Positions 1 through 11,636 of a stretch of DNA of 64,000 nucleotides are shown in pieces. The notes beneath the pieces were generated by a model. The model made no database searches. It was not told where the DNA came from and worked only from the letters and a program-made list of their open reading frames with translations. The first letter of the stretch is position 1; each line of letters opens with the position of its first letter. The DNA is from Stentor coeruleus (lineage: Eukaryota; Ciliophora; Heterotrichea; Heterotrichida; Stentoridae): assembly GCA_001970955.1 (NCBI GenBank), contig MPUH01000338.1, positions 1 to 64,000 of the forward strand, given 5' to 3'. The translations under genes and the position numbers were made by a program.

Positions 1-94
1 CAACCTGCAGATTGCACAAACTTTTCGGAACCGAGGTATGCAAGTTGACAAGTTAGACTGTATTGTCCTTTTTGTGTATAATTTAAAATTATAA
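1..94 (+). other. Upstream edge, possibly the 3' end of a neighbouring gene
   Basis: The first ~60 bases are clearly less AT-rich than the usual spacers here, which suggests coding sequence. All three plus frames close by position 94, and no ATG is present on the minus strand. I cannot decide the frame or name the product. The last ~35 bases are AT-rich and probably serve as leader for the next gene. Confidence 0.25.
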
Positions 95-3001
95 ATGAAT
101 TTTGATCAAGATCATACTGACTTCCGATCAATTCATGTCATGCTTTTAGGAATAGAGCAACTGCCCGAAGAAAGGTTAAACTTTTATAAAAACCTTCTAT
201 CGCAAAATAGCATCGTCAACATTTCATCCTTGAATTTATCAAAAGAAACAGTTGATAACTTAAATTCCCAGCTTCTCATTACCCCTGAAGATGAAATACA
301 CTTAAAATTTCACACATCTGAAATTGGAAATAGTTCATTTCCTCTTCAAACCCACAAGACTTTTTTTGCAATATACGGAATTGGTGAAGGGGTCGAAAAC
401 ATTCTAAGCGCTTATCAGCTTTTAGAAGAAACAGTAAAAATGCATCCCCAAACCATACTTTGGAAACTATTCTGCTTTGAGCCTAAGCTAGAAGATAACA
501 TTTACGAAGAAAAAGCACAGAATCTCATTTTATTCCACCCCAACATCAGTATGGAAAAGCTTTACATGAACGTAGGTATAGTTCTCCATGACTTATCATC
601 AATGATCTTATCAGGACTTGTATCTTTATTAACAGATTATGCTTCAAAAGATTGTATTTTTGCCCCAGGTGAGAATGACGCTTCTAAAGTACGAAGAAAA
701 AAAAAGGCTAGATTCACAAAATTACAAGGAGATATTTTTTTCTTATTTGGAAGTTTAGATTGTGCATTAAAGAAATATGATGAAATTTTAGATAAGCACA
801 AAGGTCAGATTGATTTAGTATGGATGGCAGCAATTCTTGAATCCCAAGCATGCATATATTGTTATTATAATAACTACGAATCTGCTTCAGCAAAGTTTAC
901 AGATGCAGAAACTAACTATCTTAAAGCTCGTAATGGAAAACTTTATATAGAATGTCAATTTAGATTTGCAAGATTTATGATAAATTGTCAAAAAAAAGTC
1001 AAAGCTGTAAAGAAACTAGCAAGACTTGTAGACTCAAATATTGAAGGAATTGATCAAACTGATAGAATGCTCATATCTAAAAACCTTGGAATATTATGTA
1101 AAGAAATTGGTTTTGAAAGAAAAGCAGGGTTTTTTATGCGACTTGCTGCTAGTTGTTGTGTTGATATAAGTAGATTTAATGAAGCTCATGAATTACTTAA
1201 GGTAGCTGCAGAATCTTATCAATTAACTGAAGAAAAGTTTTCGCCAAGTGAAAAAACTAGAGAATTTGACAGAGATCTTTATATTGTTAGAGAAAACCTT
1301 AAACCATGGATGAGAGGAGATTATACAGGGTGGAAAAACCTTCAAAAAATCATGCTGGAACACTTAAAAGCTATAGCAAAAAAAATCGGAGATTCAAGCT
1401 CTAGTGTTAAATATACATGGAATCTTTTACTTCACTCAATTATGGAAACTGATTTTCAAGACCAGCTTAGGATTGAAATTGAACAAGATGCTGTGCATTT
1501 ACATTCAAATATAAACTTCCGCTCACCAGTTCAATTATTAAGTTTAGTTCCTGTTGAAAATAAATTAGAAGTTGCTATTCATGAAACTGATGCTGTGTTT
1601 TTACATAATCCTTGGCATCAGAAAAAACTTAATTGGATTAAAAATAGTGTACATTCGGTTATTGCTGTTATTCAGCATAAACTTTCGTCTAGCCTTCATA
1701 TTGAACAAACTAAACTTATTGTTGAAGGTGAGGCAGAGTGTCTTCCAAGTAATATTTAAGTAGCTGAGAAGAAAGTAGCACCAAAAACCAAAGAGTCTAT
1801 TGAATATTATGTTGTACCTAAATGCCATGGTAAACTTATTATAAAAGGTATTCACTTTCAGACTATGGGTTTGCATAGTTATATTTATGTTACACCAATA
1901 GAACTTGATATTATGCAAAGCTTACCAGAACTTGAAATAAAACTAAGAGTTCCAGGTAACACCTTAGATCAAATCCCTACAGTTGTTATGCTAACTTCTG
2001 AACAACTTAAAGTTGACCTGGTTATAAAAAATATCAGCTACGAAGCTTTAGGGAAATTTTCAATCGATTGTACTCCTGATGTCGCAATTTTTGATAATTC
2101 ACATATTGAGTTCCTTCAAACACTAAAAGAAAACTCAGAATTTGTTTTGCCTGTAATTCTAAGCACATGCGAGAAAAACGCTGATGTAAAATTTTCAGTT
2201 AATTACAGTAACAGTGAAGGGAAAATATCATTAAACACCATTTTAGTCTTAAAAATGATTGTAAATGAAGGTGTTGAAATCAAAGAATCCACATTAGAAC
2301 CTGTTTTTGAATACCCTTGGCATAAAACTCTTAGAGATATCAACCCTTCAATGTCAGAAAAATGCCATACATTCACAAAAAGATTTGAAGACCAAGGGTT
2401 TAATGACTGCCCATTCTGTAAAGTTCGTTTCTGTCTAGAAAATAAAAGTAAAGATGAACTTTTAATAAGAGGTTATGTAAAAGATGGCAATGAAATAAAA
2501 GAAATTAAAATCCTTCCTCAGAAAACAGCAATAATGGAACTATTTGTTAGTAGAGTTCCTAATCCAACAGAAAATTATCTTAATGAAAATATTTTCTTAG
2601 AATGGTGCAGTTTAGTTAATAGTCGAAGAGGGGATTTGAAGAATTTTAAATTTACAGAAGAAGATCTTCTTTTTGCTAAAGAAAGCAAAACATCTTTTAG
2701 TATGACTATTGAAAGTGAAGGAGCTTTTCAATGTGCTAATGTGACGATACATTCAAGTGATATGCTTAAAGGCCTTAATTTATACTTTTATCCACTGAGG
2801 ATTACTCAAGATTCAATTAAACTTATCCCTCATGACCTTTTATTGTCAGGATGCCTTTCTTTAACAATTTATGATCAGAATACTTTACATAAACTCAAAT
2901 ATTTGCCTACGGGACATGGAGAATTTTATTTGGTTTTAGGAATTGGGAATAAAAATTGTGTCCAGTGTTGGTCTCATAGACTTTGGAAACTAATTAGATA
3001 A
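95..3001 (+). CDS. TRAPPC9: TRAPP complex subunit 9 (Trs120/NIBP-like)
   Basis: Large subunit of the TRAPPII tethering complex, which acts at the Golgi as a Rab exchange factor. Two open stretches (95-1759 and 1865-3001) join in frame once a 15-nt intron at 1749-1763 is removed, giving about 963 aa. Recognition rests on the order of remembered Trs120/TRAPPC9 blocks: an N-terminal FRSIHVMLLGIEQLP segment, GDIFFLFGSLDCALKKYDEI followed by DLVWMAAILES, a GFERKAGFFMRLAASCC block, and a GDYTGWKNLQ block. The C-terminal half looks like the beta-rich, immunoglobulin-like part of the family. It is somewhat shorter than the human protein (over 1100 aa). The start at 95 fits the family N terminus. It is convergent with the K+ channel gene downstream. 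Confidence is high for the family and moderate for exact gene ends. Confidence 0.82.
1749..1763 (+). other. 15-nt spliceosomal intron in TRAPPC9
   Basis: The sequence gtaatatttaagtag is exactly 15 nt. It starts GTAA, ends TAG, has A at position 10, and carries an in-frame TAA. Removing it changes ...CTT CCA A|CT GAG AAG... into one continuous frame that joins two halves of a recognisable TRAPPC9. Confidence 0.85.
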
Positions 3002-3437
3002 TAGGATTAATATTTTTTTAAGCTTAGAAATATAGTCAAATTTTTAATGTGCATAAAATATTAAATAAAAACAAATGACTTTTTTAATGCTTTTGGGATA
3101 GTCATTATATATACACAAGTTATTATTTTTTTAATTATGAGAGATTTAAGATAAGTTTTAATAGGAAACTTAAATTTAGGAAATTATAGAAAAATATTTG
3201 ATTAAAGTAAGGAAGTTTCTTTAAGAGGCTTAATAATGTTGTTAAAAGTGACTGGGATGAAAATTATGATTGAAAAAGAGGAAAGTTTTATGGAATTGTA
3301 TTTGAATGAACTTAAGTTTAAATATTTTCTTGATATCAGCTAATATATTTAAATCAATTAGCAAAAAATTAAAATCATATATTATTATTTACAACAAGTA
3401 GTAAAATATTTACTAACACCTTTAAACCAAATATAAT
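3002..3437. other. Spacer between convergent genes
   Basis: AT-rich 3' flanks of the TRAPPC9 and K+ channel genes. It holds one 35-codon ATG-started plus-strand frame (3236-3343) with no recognisable content, which I do not call as a gene. Nothing else seen. Confidence 0.5.
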
Positions 3438-4616
3438 CTAATTTATAGCAAACCCAAGCCTTTCAATTTTACTTTCAATAAGCGCAACACTTTTTTCAAA
3501 CTTTTTAGTAATTTTCTTCTGCTTCGACCTTTTATTATTAGTAAGCTTAAAAACATCAGTAAGTTCAATCAAATGAACAACCTTCGCTCTCTGCAACTTA
3601 GTTCTCTCATCTCTTCTTCCAAAAGTAATAATAAAATGATTTAAAATCAAAGCATTTTGTATTATCATTCCTAAATCTCTAGAAATTTCAATTTTTTTTC
3701 TAACTTTTTCTTCTCTATTAGTAATCATAACATAACTAGAAAACAAATATATAACAACACCAAAAATAACAGTACCTAAAAAAGCTGAAATCAAACATAT
3801 AGCTCTACCTAAATAAGTACTTGGGTAAATATCCCCATATCCAACAGAAGTCATTGCTGTAGCTAAGCACCACATTGAAGATACATTACTGTCAAAATTG
3901 AATTTAGAAATATCACTATATGGACGTTCTGAAACCCTAAGATATTCACCAAATATAAAAAGTACAGTTAAACTTATGATGACAAAAATTATAAAAACAT
4001 TGCGTTTAGAAACTTTTTCTTGTTTACCCATTGGGTCGTATGTATGAGAAACTTTTTCCCTTGAACGATCTAGTATAATGGCAAACAATTTAACTAAAAA
4101 GTAAGCCTTAAAAAAACTAGCCATATATAATAATTCCGATAACTTGTAGCATATTTCATCACTTAGGCTTTTACCACTTAAACTTGTATTGTAACTGATT
4201 TGGTTTATGAAAATATCACTTTCTGTTTGAGGAAAACTGAAAATACTAAAAATAAAACACTCTGCTGCGCATAGATACCATAATTTTAACCTTTTCTTTT
4301 TTCTTCTTAACTCTTTTACTTTGAAATAATATTTGTAAAGTATTGGGGCAAATCCAATAAGACTTAGCCCTAGCATTGAATATTTGTAGTATTCTATTTT
4401 ATTAACTTTACAATTATTGTGTGTTCTTTCTGTTGAAAATGTGACTTCATAATCCAATATACTCAATAGAATGAGAATTGAAGATATTATAGCTATTATA
4501 ATATCGTAAAGAAGAGAAGGTTGGTTTAGAGGCCGAAAAAACTTGGGTAGAGCTGCTTGTGATTGAGTTCTTAGTCTGAGATATTCTCTGGGTAGATTGG
4601 TTAGAATCCTTTTCAT
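3438..4616 (-). CDS. Six-transmembrane K+ channel, SK-like
   Basis: Potassium-selective channel of the plasma or ciliary membrane. The 392-aa protein has hydrophobic segments near residues 35-54, 79-97, 112-128, 160-182 and 206-223, then a pore loop with the K+ selectivity filter TSVGYGD (256-262) and a last segment at 270-296. The supposed S4 region lacks a regular ladder of arginines, arguing against a classical voltage sensor. The cytosolic tail of ~90 residues is basic and ends in a coiled-coil-like KKFEKSVALIESKIERLG, resembling the calmodulin-binding and coiled-coil tail of small-conductance Ca2+-activated channels. Ciliates carry many such channels. Channel identity is secure from the filter; the SK assignment is an inference. 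Two CDPK genes lie directly upstream on both strands. Confidence 0.85.
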   Translation of the reverse strand: MKRILTNLPREYLRLRTQSQAALPKFFRPLNQPSLLYDIIIAIISSILILLSILDYEVTFSTERTHNNCKVNKIEYYKYSMLGLSLIGFAPILYKYYFKVKELRRKKKRLKLWYLCAAECFIFSIFSFPQTESDIFINQISYNTSLSGKSLSDEICYKLSELLYMASFFKAYFLVKLFAIILDRSREKVSHTYDPMGKQEKVSKRNVFIIFVIISLTVLFIFGEYLRVSERPYSDISKFNFDSNVSSMWCLATAMTSVGYGDIYPSTYLGRAICLISAFLGTVIFGVVIYLFSSYVMITNREEKVRKKIEISRDLGMIIQNALILNHFIITFGRRDERTKLQRAKVVHLIELTDVFKLTNNKRSKQKKITKKFEKSVALIESKIERLGFAIN

Positions 4617-4688
4617 ACTATATAATTACTCTCCCTATATTAATCACTACAACTATTTACATAAAATGTTTATTCACTAAATATTTTT

Positions 4689-6128
4689 TCAATCTTTCTT
4701 TGTGATCCTCATAATCGCTTGGACAAACTCATTTATATCAATTTCTCCATTTCCATCCGCATCAAAATCTCCAATAACATTCCTAATATTCTCATCTGTC
4801 ACATTTCCTAAAGCGAATTGCAACTCACTTTTCGAAATTCTCCCATTTCTATCTTTATCAATAGCATTAAAAGCTTTCAAAAGATTTTTTGATGACAACT
4901 CCATTTCAAAGCTTAAAATCGCAGTTGTAAACTCTGAAAAATCGATAAATCCATTTTTATCTGTATCACATTGATCAAAAATTGTATCAAGATCATAATC
5001 AATATCACAACAAAAAACACTAATTCCACTAGCAATTTCTTCCTTACTTAATTTCCCATCATTATCCGTATCTAAAGTTTCAAACAAATTTCTCGCATCT
5101 TTGATTTCTTGAGTTTTTGTGAAGAAATGTGCAAGAAACGTCAAAGTACAAAGCTGAAGTTTATTTTCTGTATGAAATTGTATAAGATTTTTTATAGACT
5201 TAGCTGCGACTATACGATCTTGAACTTGATTATTTGATCTTGTAGTAAGCCAAGGGTCATAAAATAACTCTCCAATACTTATACGTTTTTTTGGATCTTT
5301 ACATAAAAGTCTTTTAACTAAAACCTTAGCAGAAGATGATACATTTTCCCAAGCTGACTCTTTTAAATTTATCTTTGCATTTTTGATACTTTTAAAAACT
5401 TCTTCTATACAAATACCTCTAAATGGTGCCTTTCCACAAAGCATTATATACATAATCACTCCTAAACTCCAAATATCACATTTTTCTGTATAATTCCCAT
5501 CTAAAACTTCTGGGGCTATATAAAAAGGTGTACCAATTAAAGTGTGCATATTATTCATTGTTTGCATTATGGTTGAAGTACCAAAGTCTATGATTTTAAG
5601 CCGAGCATTTTGGGAATTGTCTTCAAAAAGAATATTTTCAGGTTTCAAGTCTCTGTGAACAACTCCAGCTTCATGACAAAATTTAACAGTTGATATAATA
5701 TCATACATGTACTTTGCAGCAATATTTTCACTGAAATAACTTTTCGATGTTATTCTTTCAAATAAATTTCCTCCTGTACATAACTCAGTGACTATATGTA
5801 AATATCCTACTTCTCTGTATACTTCATAGATTTTTATTATTCCTGGATGATCAAGATTCTTTAAAATATTGACTTCTTGAAGAATTTTATCAATGCTTAT
5901 TGAATTTATATTTTTGATATGGATAGTTTTACATGCCCTATGAAGTCCTGTGCTTTTTTCTCTTGCTTCACGTACAGTGCCAAAACCCCCTTTGCCAAGG
6001 GTTCTGATGAAATCAAAATCATCACGAATCTTAGAATTAGAAACACTGATTAATGTTGAAATCGATGATTGGTGGCTTGACTTTTTACTTTTCGAGTGCT
6101 TCGACTCTTTTAATTCTACGCAACCCAT
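4689..6128 (-). CDS. Calcium-dependent protein kinase (active CDPK)
   Basis: Ca2+-regulated Ser/Thr kinase, 479 aa from the chosen start. I take the internal ATG at 6128 rather than the one 30 bases upstream, because it gives MGCVELKES, a myristoylation glycine followed by a palmitoylatable cysteine, typical of CDPKs. Kinase domain from about residue 38: glycine loop GKGGFG, catalytic lysine in ACK (residue 67), HRDLKPEN (158-165), DFG (181-183), APE. After a junction helix come four EF-hands with canonical loops at about 353-364, 388-399, 424-435 and 456-467. All catalytic residues are intact, so activity is expected. It ends in TGA, supporting standard-code usage. Divergent from the second CDPK at 7387. 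Confidence 0.93.
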   Translation of the reverse strand: MGCVELKESKHSKSKKSSHQSSISTLISVSNSKIRDDFDFIRTLGKGGFGTVREAREKSTGLHRACKTIHIKNINSISIDKILQEVNILKNLDHPGIIKIYEVYREVGYLHIVTELCTGGNLFERITSKSYFSENIAAKYMYDIISTVKFCHEAGVVHRDLKPENILFEDNSQNARLKIIDFGTSTIMQTMNNMHTLIGTPFYIAPEVLDGNYTEKCDIWSLGVIMYIMLCGKAPFRGICIEEVFKSIKNAKINLKESAWENVSSSAKVLVKRLLCKDPKKRISIGELFYDPWLTTRSNNQVQDRIVAAKSIKNLIQFHTENKLQLCTLTFLAHFFTKTQEIKDARNLFETLDTDNDGKLSKEEIASGISVFCCDIDYDLDTIFDQCDTDKNGFIDFSEFTTAILSFEMELSSKNLLKAFNAIDKDRNGRISKSELQFALGNVTDENIRNVIGDFDADGNGEIDINEFVQAIMRITKKD

Positions 6129-7386
6129 CAATAAATATATAAATGTTAGCCAATACACTATTATATTGTATGATTAAATTATTATCTATTTTATCGTTTA
6201 GAGATTTAAAGTTTAGTATATTAAATTATTATAGCAATACTTTATTCATAAATAAATAAAAGAAACATAAACAAGGATGCTTTTTAGTTAACGCTAAAAA
6301 GCTAAAATTCATTTTTTATATATACAATAATCTGGATTATCAAATATACTACATTAGATGTCAGTTTTTGTATCTTAATATCCTTTGGTTCATAAAAAAT
6401 TTGAATGAAGATAATTTTTATGAATCTGATATTCTGATGAATCAGATTGGAAAAAAAAAATCAGATAGTCTTTTTTGGTCTTTAGACCCGAGAGTAAAAC
6501 TTATAATTTTTACTATAATTTATTAAACAGCAAGATATAATCAATCCAGAGTTTGCTAATGAATTAAGAAAAGTTTTGGAAACGTAAAAATTAAAAGAGA
6601 AATTATCTAAAACAAGTATAAAAAATATATTTAAGTTATGCAAATAGCTTAAATAAATTAAAATTTCGTATAGTGTGATAGAATCATAATAATAAATTAT
6701 CATCGCATTTATTTTTCAATTACTAAACTGTATGACACTATGAAATATAAACTTAAAAAATCTATTTTAAAATGAATTAAAAGCAGAACTTATCATAAAT
6801 ATTTTTAAAAAGTATTGATAAACCTTTTGTTTTTATTGTACTTAAATGTGAAATATTCTTTTTTTTTAAAGGTTTAAACATATGAGAAACATAATTTGCT
6901 ATATTGATATAATCAAATTTATTTATGAGTTCTTATAATTTTTTAAGCTATTTATAAAAGGCATATATATACAATACAATTAATTTATAAGTAAATCATA
7001 GAGCAATTTTTGAGGGTTTATTCTTTGGGGGAAAATTTTTTAACTCCTAAAAAATTTCTGTTTATAGCGACAATAGTAGATATTATTTCCAACTAAAAAT
7101 TAAAATTTCATAATTTCTGGGTAAGAATACGCATACAATTATTAAACATAGGTAAAAAATAAAAAGAACTTAAAATACTTCTAGCTTTAAAAAAAATTTT
7201 TTTGCTACAAAAGGTGGATGGAATGAGTATTTTAAGCTTAATTTTATGCCAAAGATCAAACTTTATTTCCTTGTAAAGCTTTGATATTCTAATGCAAAGT
7301 TTTAAGCTTTTGTTTAAGATTAAACTATTAGTATTGATTAAGGTAATAGCATTTTTGGTGAATAAGAGATAGCATAAAAATATAAA
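6129..7386. other. Divergent spacer between two CDPK genes
   Basis: AT-rich and presumably holding both promoters. A perfect 8-bp inverted repeat lies at 6423-6430 and 6441-6448 (AATCTGAT / ATCAGATT). Around 6530-6655 a plus-strand frame reads protein-like (INPEFANELRKVLET, a stop, then KLKEKLSKTS) and may be a short coding relic. No convincing gene. Confidence 0.4.
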
Positions 7387-8958
7387 ATGGGTAGTGTCTG
7401 CATGAAAAACAGTGAAATATCTAAAGGAAACGTGAAAATCCCTGAGCCCAGAAAAGCTAAGGATAGTCAACTATCTCAGACATCAGGTTTTGTTATTGAA
7501 ACCTCAAATTTTATTGGAAAAAGACAAGGTTCAATCAGAGATTATTACGATTTTGGCTCAAATATTGGCACTGGAGCTTATGGTACAGTGTGTATTGGCA
7601 TACACAAAACTACAAACCAAAAAAGAGCTATCAAAACAATAAAAAAAAATAGTGTTACAGACGACTTAAAAGAAAAAGCTAAATTTTTCAACGAAGTAGA
7701 TACTTTAAAACAATCAGACCATCCAAATATAGTCAAACTTTATGAATTTTACGAAGATGAAGAAGATTATCATTTAGTTATGGAGTATATCACAGGAGGA
7801 GAACTTTTTGATTATATTGTCAAGTCTAAACGGCTATCAGAAACTCTTGCTGCGAATATCATAAAGCAATTACTCAGTGCTGTTGCTTACTGTCATAGAA
7901 AAAATATTGTTCATAGAGATTTAAAACCTGAAAACCTTCTCTTAGATAAAGAAGGTCCTGATGCAACTTTAAAGATCATCGATTTTGGGACATCTGCTAT
8001 ATATGATCCACAAGTTCAAATGACTCACAAATATGGGACAGCTTATTATATTGCCCCAGAAGTCCTTTCAAAAAACTACAATCAAAAATGTGATATTTGG
8101 AGCTGTGGAGTTATATTATATATTCTTTTATCAGGAAAACCACCTTTTTATGGTAGAGATGATAAAGATACCCTTAGAAGTGTTTTAAAAGGGTTTTATT
8201 CATTGCAAGGACCTCAATGGGAAAAAATTTCTAATGAAGCTAAGCTATTAATAACTAAAATGCTTGATTTGAATCCTGTCACTAGAATTTCAGCTGAGAA
8301 AGCTTTGAAAAATCGCTGGATTGAAATGTTTTCAAATATTAATGCTGTAGATTTAGGTACAGATACTTTTATGAGCCTACATAATTTCTATACAGGGCTT
8401 AAACTTCAATATGCAATTTTAAGTTTTATATCATTCCAACTGATTAGTCAAGAAGATGCAAAAAGACTTACTGAAGCATTTTTAAAAATAGATTTAAATC
8501 AAGATGGGAAAATTAGTAAAAGCGAATTATTAGACGCATTAATGAATACAAACATTCATGTTCCTAAGACAAAAGGTATTTTTAGAAGGAGAGGATTTGA
8601 AATCCTAAATTTGGATAAACAATCAGCACTTATAGAAGCTGAGAGAATTATGAATGAAGTTGATGTAAATAATTCTGGATTTATTGACTATTATGAGTTC
8701 ATAACAGCATGTTCAGTTAAAGAAGAGCTGTTGAGTAAAGAGAATATTGATTCAGCATTTCTTATGTTAGATGAAGATAAATCAGGGAAGATCACAGCTT
8801 CTGAACTTAGAGAATTTCTTTCAAATGATCGAAATATTACAAGTGAGGCATGGGAATTTCTGATAAGTGAAGTTGATCAAAATGGTGATGGAGAAATCGA
8901 TTTAGAAGAATTCAAGTTGATGATGATTAATTATCTTAAAAATAAGGCTAGTCTTTGA
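7387..8958 (+). CDS. Calcium-dependent protein kinase (active CDPK)
   Basis: Second active CDPK, 523 aa. The N terminus MGSVCMKN offers Gly2 for myristoylation and Cys5 for palmitoylation, so plasma- or ciliary-membrane attachment is likely. Kinase domain from about residue 54: GTGAYG loop, AIK lysine at 83, HRDLKPEN from 176, DFG at 199-201, APE. Four EF-hand loops lie near residues 369-380, 426-437, 462-473 and 497-508, all with good Ca2+ ligands. The first and second loops are separated by ~45 residues, more than usual, including a basic segment (KTKGIFRRRGFE) that looks inserted. Stop codon TGA. It is diverged from the 4689 gene and so is not a recent tandem copy. Confidence 0.93.
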   Translation: MGSVCMKNSEISKGNVKIPEPRKAKDSQLSQTSGFVIETSNFIGKRQGSIRDYYDFGSNIGTGAYGTVCIGIHKTTNQKRAIKTIKKNSVTDDLKEKAKFFNEVDTLKQSDHPNIVKLYEFYEDEEDYHLVMEYITGGELFDYIVKSKRLSETLAANIIKQLLSAVAYCHRKNIVHRDLKPENLLLDKEGPDATLKIIDFGTSAIYDPQVQMTHKYGTAYYIAPEVLSKNYNQKCDIWSCGVILYILLSGKPPFYGRDDKDTLRSVLKGFYSLQGPQWEKISNEAKLLITKMLDLNPVTRISAEKALKNRWIEMFSNINAVDLGTDTFMSLHNFYTGLKLQYAILSFISFQLISQEDAKRLTEAFLKIDLNQDGKISKSELLDALMNTNIHVPKTKGIFRRRGFEILNLDKQSALIEAERIMNEVDVNNSGFIDYYEFITACSVKEELLSKENIDSAFLMLDEDKSGKITASELREFLSNDRNITSEAWEFLISEVDQNGDGEIDLEEFKLMMINYLKNKASL

Positions 8959-9833
8959 TTAGCTTTTAGTTATTTATATGCTTTTATAATTTTATTATAG
9001 AATTTTGTGTTTTTAATTGAAGAGTTTGAATTATGTTGTAAGATTATATAAATTATGGTTTGCTGAGGATTGTGAAGATTTTTAAATATTTGGATTATAA
9101 AGTTTTAATAGCTTAGGTTATTTTAATTTTACAAGTCGTTTAAATTAGTAGATAAAATTGGCTTATTTTATTTTGAAAAAAATAGATGTCCTTTATTATA
9201 ATATAATTGAAATTAATGTGGATGTTGAAGAAGTTGGAAGTTCTTTAGATTAATAAAATATTAAAGAAAATAACAATTATAAAACCTACATTTGAATAAA
9301 CATAATAACTATTCAAAAGCAAATTGCTAGGAAAACTAAATAAATAGAGTCGCTAAGTAAATGATTTCTATAAAAACTTTTTATTATAAAGAAAAAATCT
9401 AATAAACTACACAGTTTTTAACTTTAAATCAAATATTTCATCTAAGTTAATAATTATCACTAACTTATATATGCCCTTATTTTCAAGTTTTTTAATTTAT
9501 TTATTTCTAATACTTCTAACTATTTCTCTAAATTTTTAATTTTAACAATACATTAATAGATCATAAGATTTACTTCACTCCATCATCATAATCCCAAACT
9601 AAAAAAAATTATCTAATTAATTTTACTCTAAACATCATAACTATTGCTACAAACAACCTTATCTTTAATCTTTTATCATAACAAAAAGAAACACTAAATC
9701 ACTATTAGTAAAGATGATGACACGATTATAAAATTCTAAATTTTTACAATGAATTTTTTCTAACAAAATTAATCTGTTATTAATGCCTATTATAAGGCAG
9801 CCCTGCAAATTTTTATAACCTTTTAAGGTATTT
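8959..9833. other. AT-rich spacer
   Basis: Convergent 3' flanks of a CDPK and the PHD protein gene. One ATG-less open stretch of ~45 codons ends near 9254. No recognisable gene or RNA. Confidence 0.45.
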
Positions 9834-11636
9834 TTAAGTGTGTTTCGGGACTTTTTTCATTGACAAGTCATCTAGAAGCACATGAGGAACTTTCATCTTA
9901 ATCGTGAAATCTCCTTTATTCGTCTTCAGTATAGCTATCTCAGGATTCTCCTTATCTCTTTTCCCTTTAACTGGGAGGTTCTCCAGTTTCTCATTAGGCA
10001 CAGAATCACCTTTACTCTGCTGTTGTACTTTTTTCCCCGCAGCTTTATCTAAATTTCTTGAATATTTCATCACCCTCGCCAGTTTATTGTTGATATATAA
10101 TTTTACTAAAACTTTATCTTCTGTCACATTCAAAAACATCTTCTTTTTCATCTCGACCTTCTTTTTTTTCTCTCTTGGCTTCCTTTTTTCTACAAACATT
10201 GGCTTAACTGGAGTTGCTTTTTCCCATTGTATATTCCCAAGATTTATCAAAAATTCCCTTACATACTCTTCATTTATTTTGATAATTCTTGATAATTTGC
10301 TTGCTTTATGACCTGGACAGAAAACATTGCAAAATTTCATCCCTCGACCGTCAGTATACTTATCTAAAAGATCCTTTCGACACTCAACATGGAAAGATGT
10401 CGCACATCTACCATAACTACATTGAACACAAGCTCCTGTTTTCAAACCACATTCAAAGCATTTAAGTTTGAATTTTTCCTTATCGATTTTTTTCACATCT
10501 AATTCTGAATCACTTGTCGCATCTTCTTGAAGAGATCTTGAACATGTTACATGAGCCCAAATATTTCCTTTTATTTTTTTCAGAGCACCTCCTGTAACAG
10601 GGCACAACTCGCATTGTCTTGGTTTATCATCTTTTGATTCAGATTTTACAGCGCAATAGTTACAAAGCCATTCGGTATCTGGAATGTTTTTGATATTATA
10701 ACACTTTGAATGAACAGGTACTTGACAATCATGGCAAATTACGATAAGATTATCTTCGGTAGATTCTCCTTCATCACATACAGCACAGAAAATTTTTTCT
10801 TCTGAAGTGAAGTTGTGGTAGTCTTTTTTTTCGTAGAAATATGATGAAAGCTGTAATTTTTCATAGTTTTTGATGTATTTTTTTTTAAGGTTCATAGGGA
10901 TATATAAAGGATCAGGAGGGTAATCTAAGGTTTTGAGCTTTTTGTGGGTTTTCTGATAAGCTTTTTGTACTGGGGTGATTATTTCCGTAACTTTTTGCGT
11001 TGTTGAATTTAGCTTTGATGTGATTTTGTCTATTCTCTGTTGTATCCACGTGTTTGAAGATGTAGATTCGACCTTGATGGGCTCATTGTTGCAGAAGTTA
11101 GGAGTTGCTAATACAACATTAGGAAAATACTGTTGAGAAATGCCAAACCAAAACAACTTGCCAAGGACATCAAAATGCACTTTTGGCACTTGAAGTGATC
11201 TAGCAGTGTTTTTGAGTTGCTTATCAGAATTGAATTTACTTGAAAGGAAAAGAAGCCTTGAAATTTCTTTGAGGTTCTTAAAAGTGTGCTCGGGACAGGT
11301 TTTGTCTTCTTTGATGAGGCTTGGGTAGTAGATTACTAGGCAATTCAAGTGGTAGGAATTGTTACACCCGGTTTTTGTGCATGATATTAATAAATCAGGT
11401 GTACCACATATACAGCATATTGAATCAGCTTGATTTTTTGCTGGCGATTTAATGTTATTGGTTCTGTTTTTGTAACGCTTGGTTTCTTCGAACTTCTTTC
11501 TGAGCTTTGATTCATCGAATATCATCGGACTATAAACTACATCCATGTCACAAATGGAAAAGTTTCCTAATTCAGAATTCTGAGTGCTTAGTGTGTTTGC
11601 AGAAAACGACATGCTATCTTTATGATTATAATTCAT
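9834..11636 (-). CDS. PHD finger plus extended-PHD (PZP-type) chromatin reader
   Basis: 600-aa nuclear protein with three Cys/His-rich modules. A first PHD-like finger is at about residues 74-117 (CCICG...C...C...HLNC...CPEH). A second PHD is at about 281-330 (CAVCDEGE...CHDCQVPVHSKCY...WLCNYC). It is followed directly by an extended PHD at about 340-445 (CELCPVTGGALKK, WAHVTC, CFECG, CVQCSYGRCATSFHVEC, CPGHK). PHD, zinc knuckle and ePHD together form the PZP unit of AF10/BRPF/JADE proteins, which binds histone H3 tails. The C terminus is basic (KKRKPREKKKKVEMKKK region). No bromodomain, PWWP or SET domain is present, so it probably recruits partners instead of acting catalytically. Family assignment of the module is strong; the orthologue is unknown. 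Confidence 0.85.
   Translation of the reverse strand: MNYNHKDSMSFSANTLSTQNSELGNFSICDMDVVYSPMIFDESKLRKKFEETKRYKNRTNNIKSPAKNQADSICCICGTPDLLISCTKTGCNNSYHLNCLVIYYPSLIKEDKTCPEHTFKNLKEISRLLFLSSKFNSDKQLKNTARSLQVPKVHFDVLGKLFWFGISQQYFPNVVLATPNFCNNEPIKVESTSSNTWIQQRIDKITSKLNSTTQKVTEIITPVQKAYQKTHKKLKTLDYPPDPLYIPMNLKKKYIKNYEKLQLSSYFYEKKDYHNFTSEEKIFCAVCDEGESTEDNLIVICHDCQVPVHSKCYNIKNIPDTEWLCNYCAVKSESKDDKPRQCELCPVTGGALKKIKGNIWAHVTCSRSLQEDATSDSELDVKKIDKEKFKLKCFECGLKTGACVQCSYGRCATSFHVECRKDLLDKYTDGRGMKFCNVFCPGHKASKLSRIIKINEEYVREFLINLGNIQWEKATPVKPMFVEKRKPREKKKKVEMKKKMFLNVTEDKVLVKLYINNKLARVMKYSRNLDKAAGKKVQQQSKGDSVPNEKLENLPVKGKRDKENPEIAILKTNKGDFTIKMKVPHVLLDDLSMKKVPKHT

Noticed and set aside
1601-1918. Minus-strand open frame opposite TRAPPC9
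   Set aside because: Shadow of the real gene: low-complexity aromatic content and overlap with the well-supported plus-strand coding sequence.
7108-7470. 120-codon minus-strand frame across the start of the second CDPK
   Set aside because: It overlaps the CDPK N terminus and spacer, with Phe/Ile/Lys-rich content expected from AT-rich DNA.
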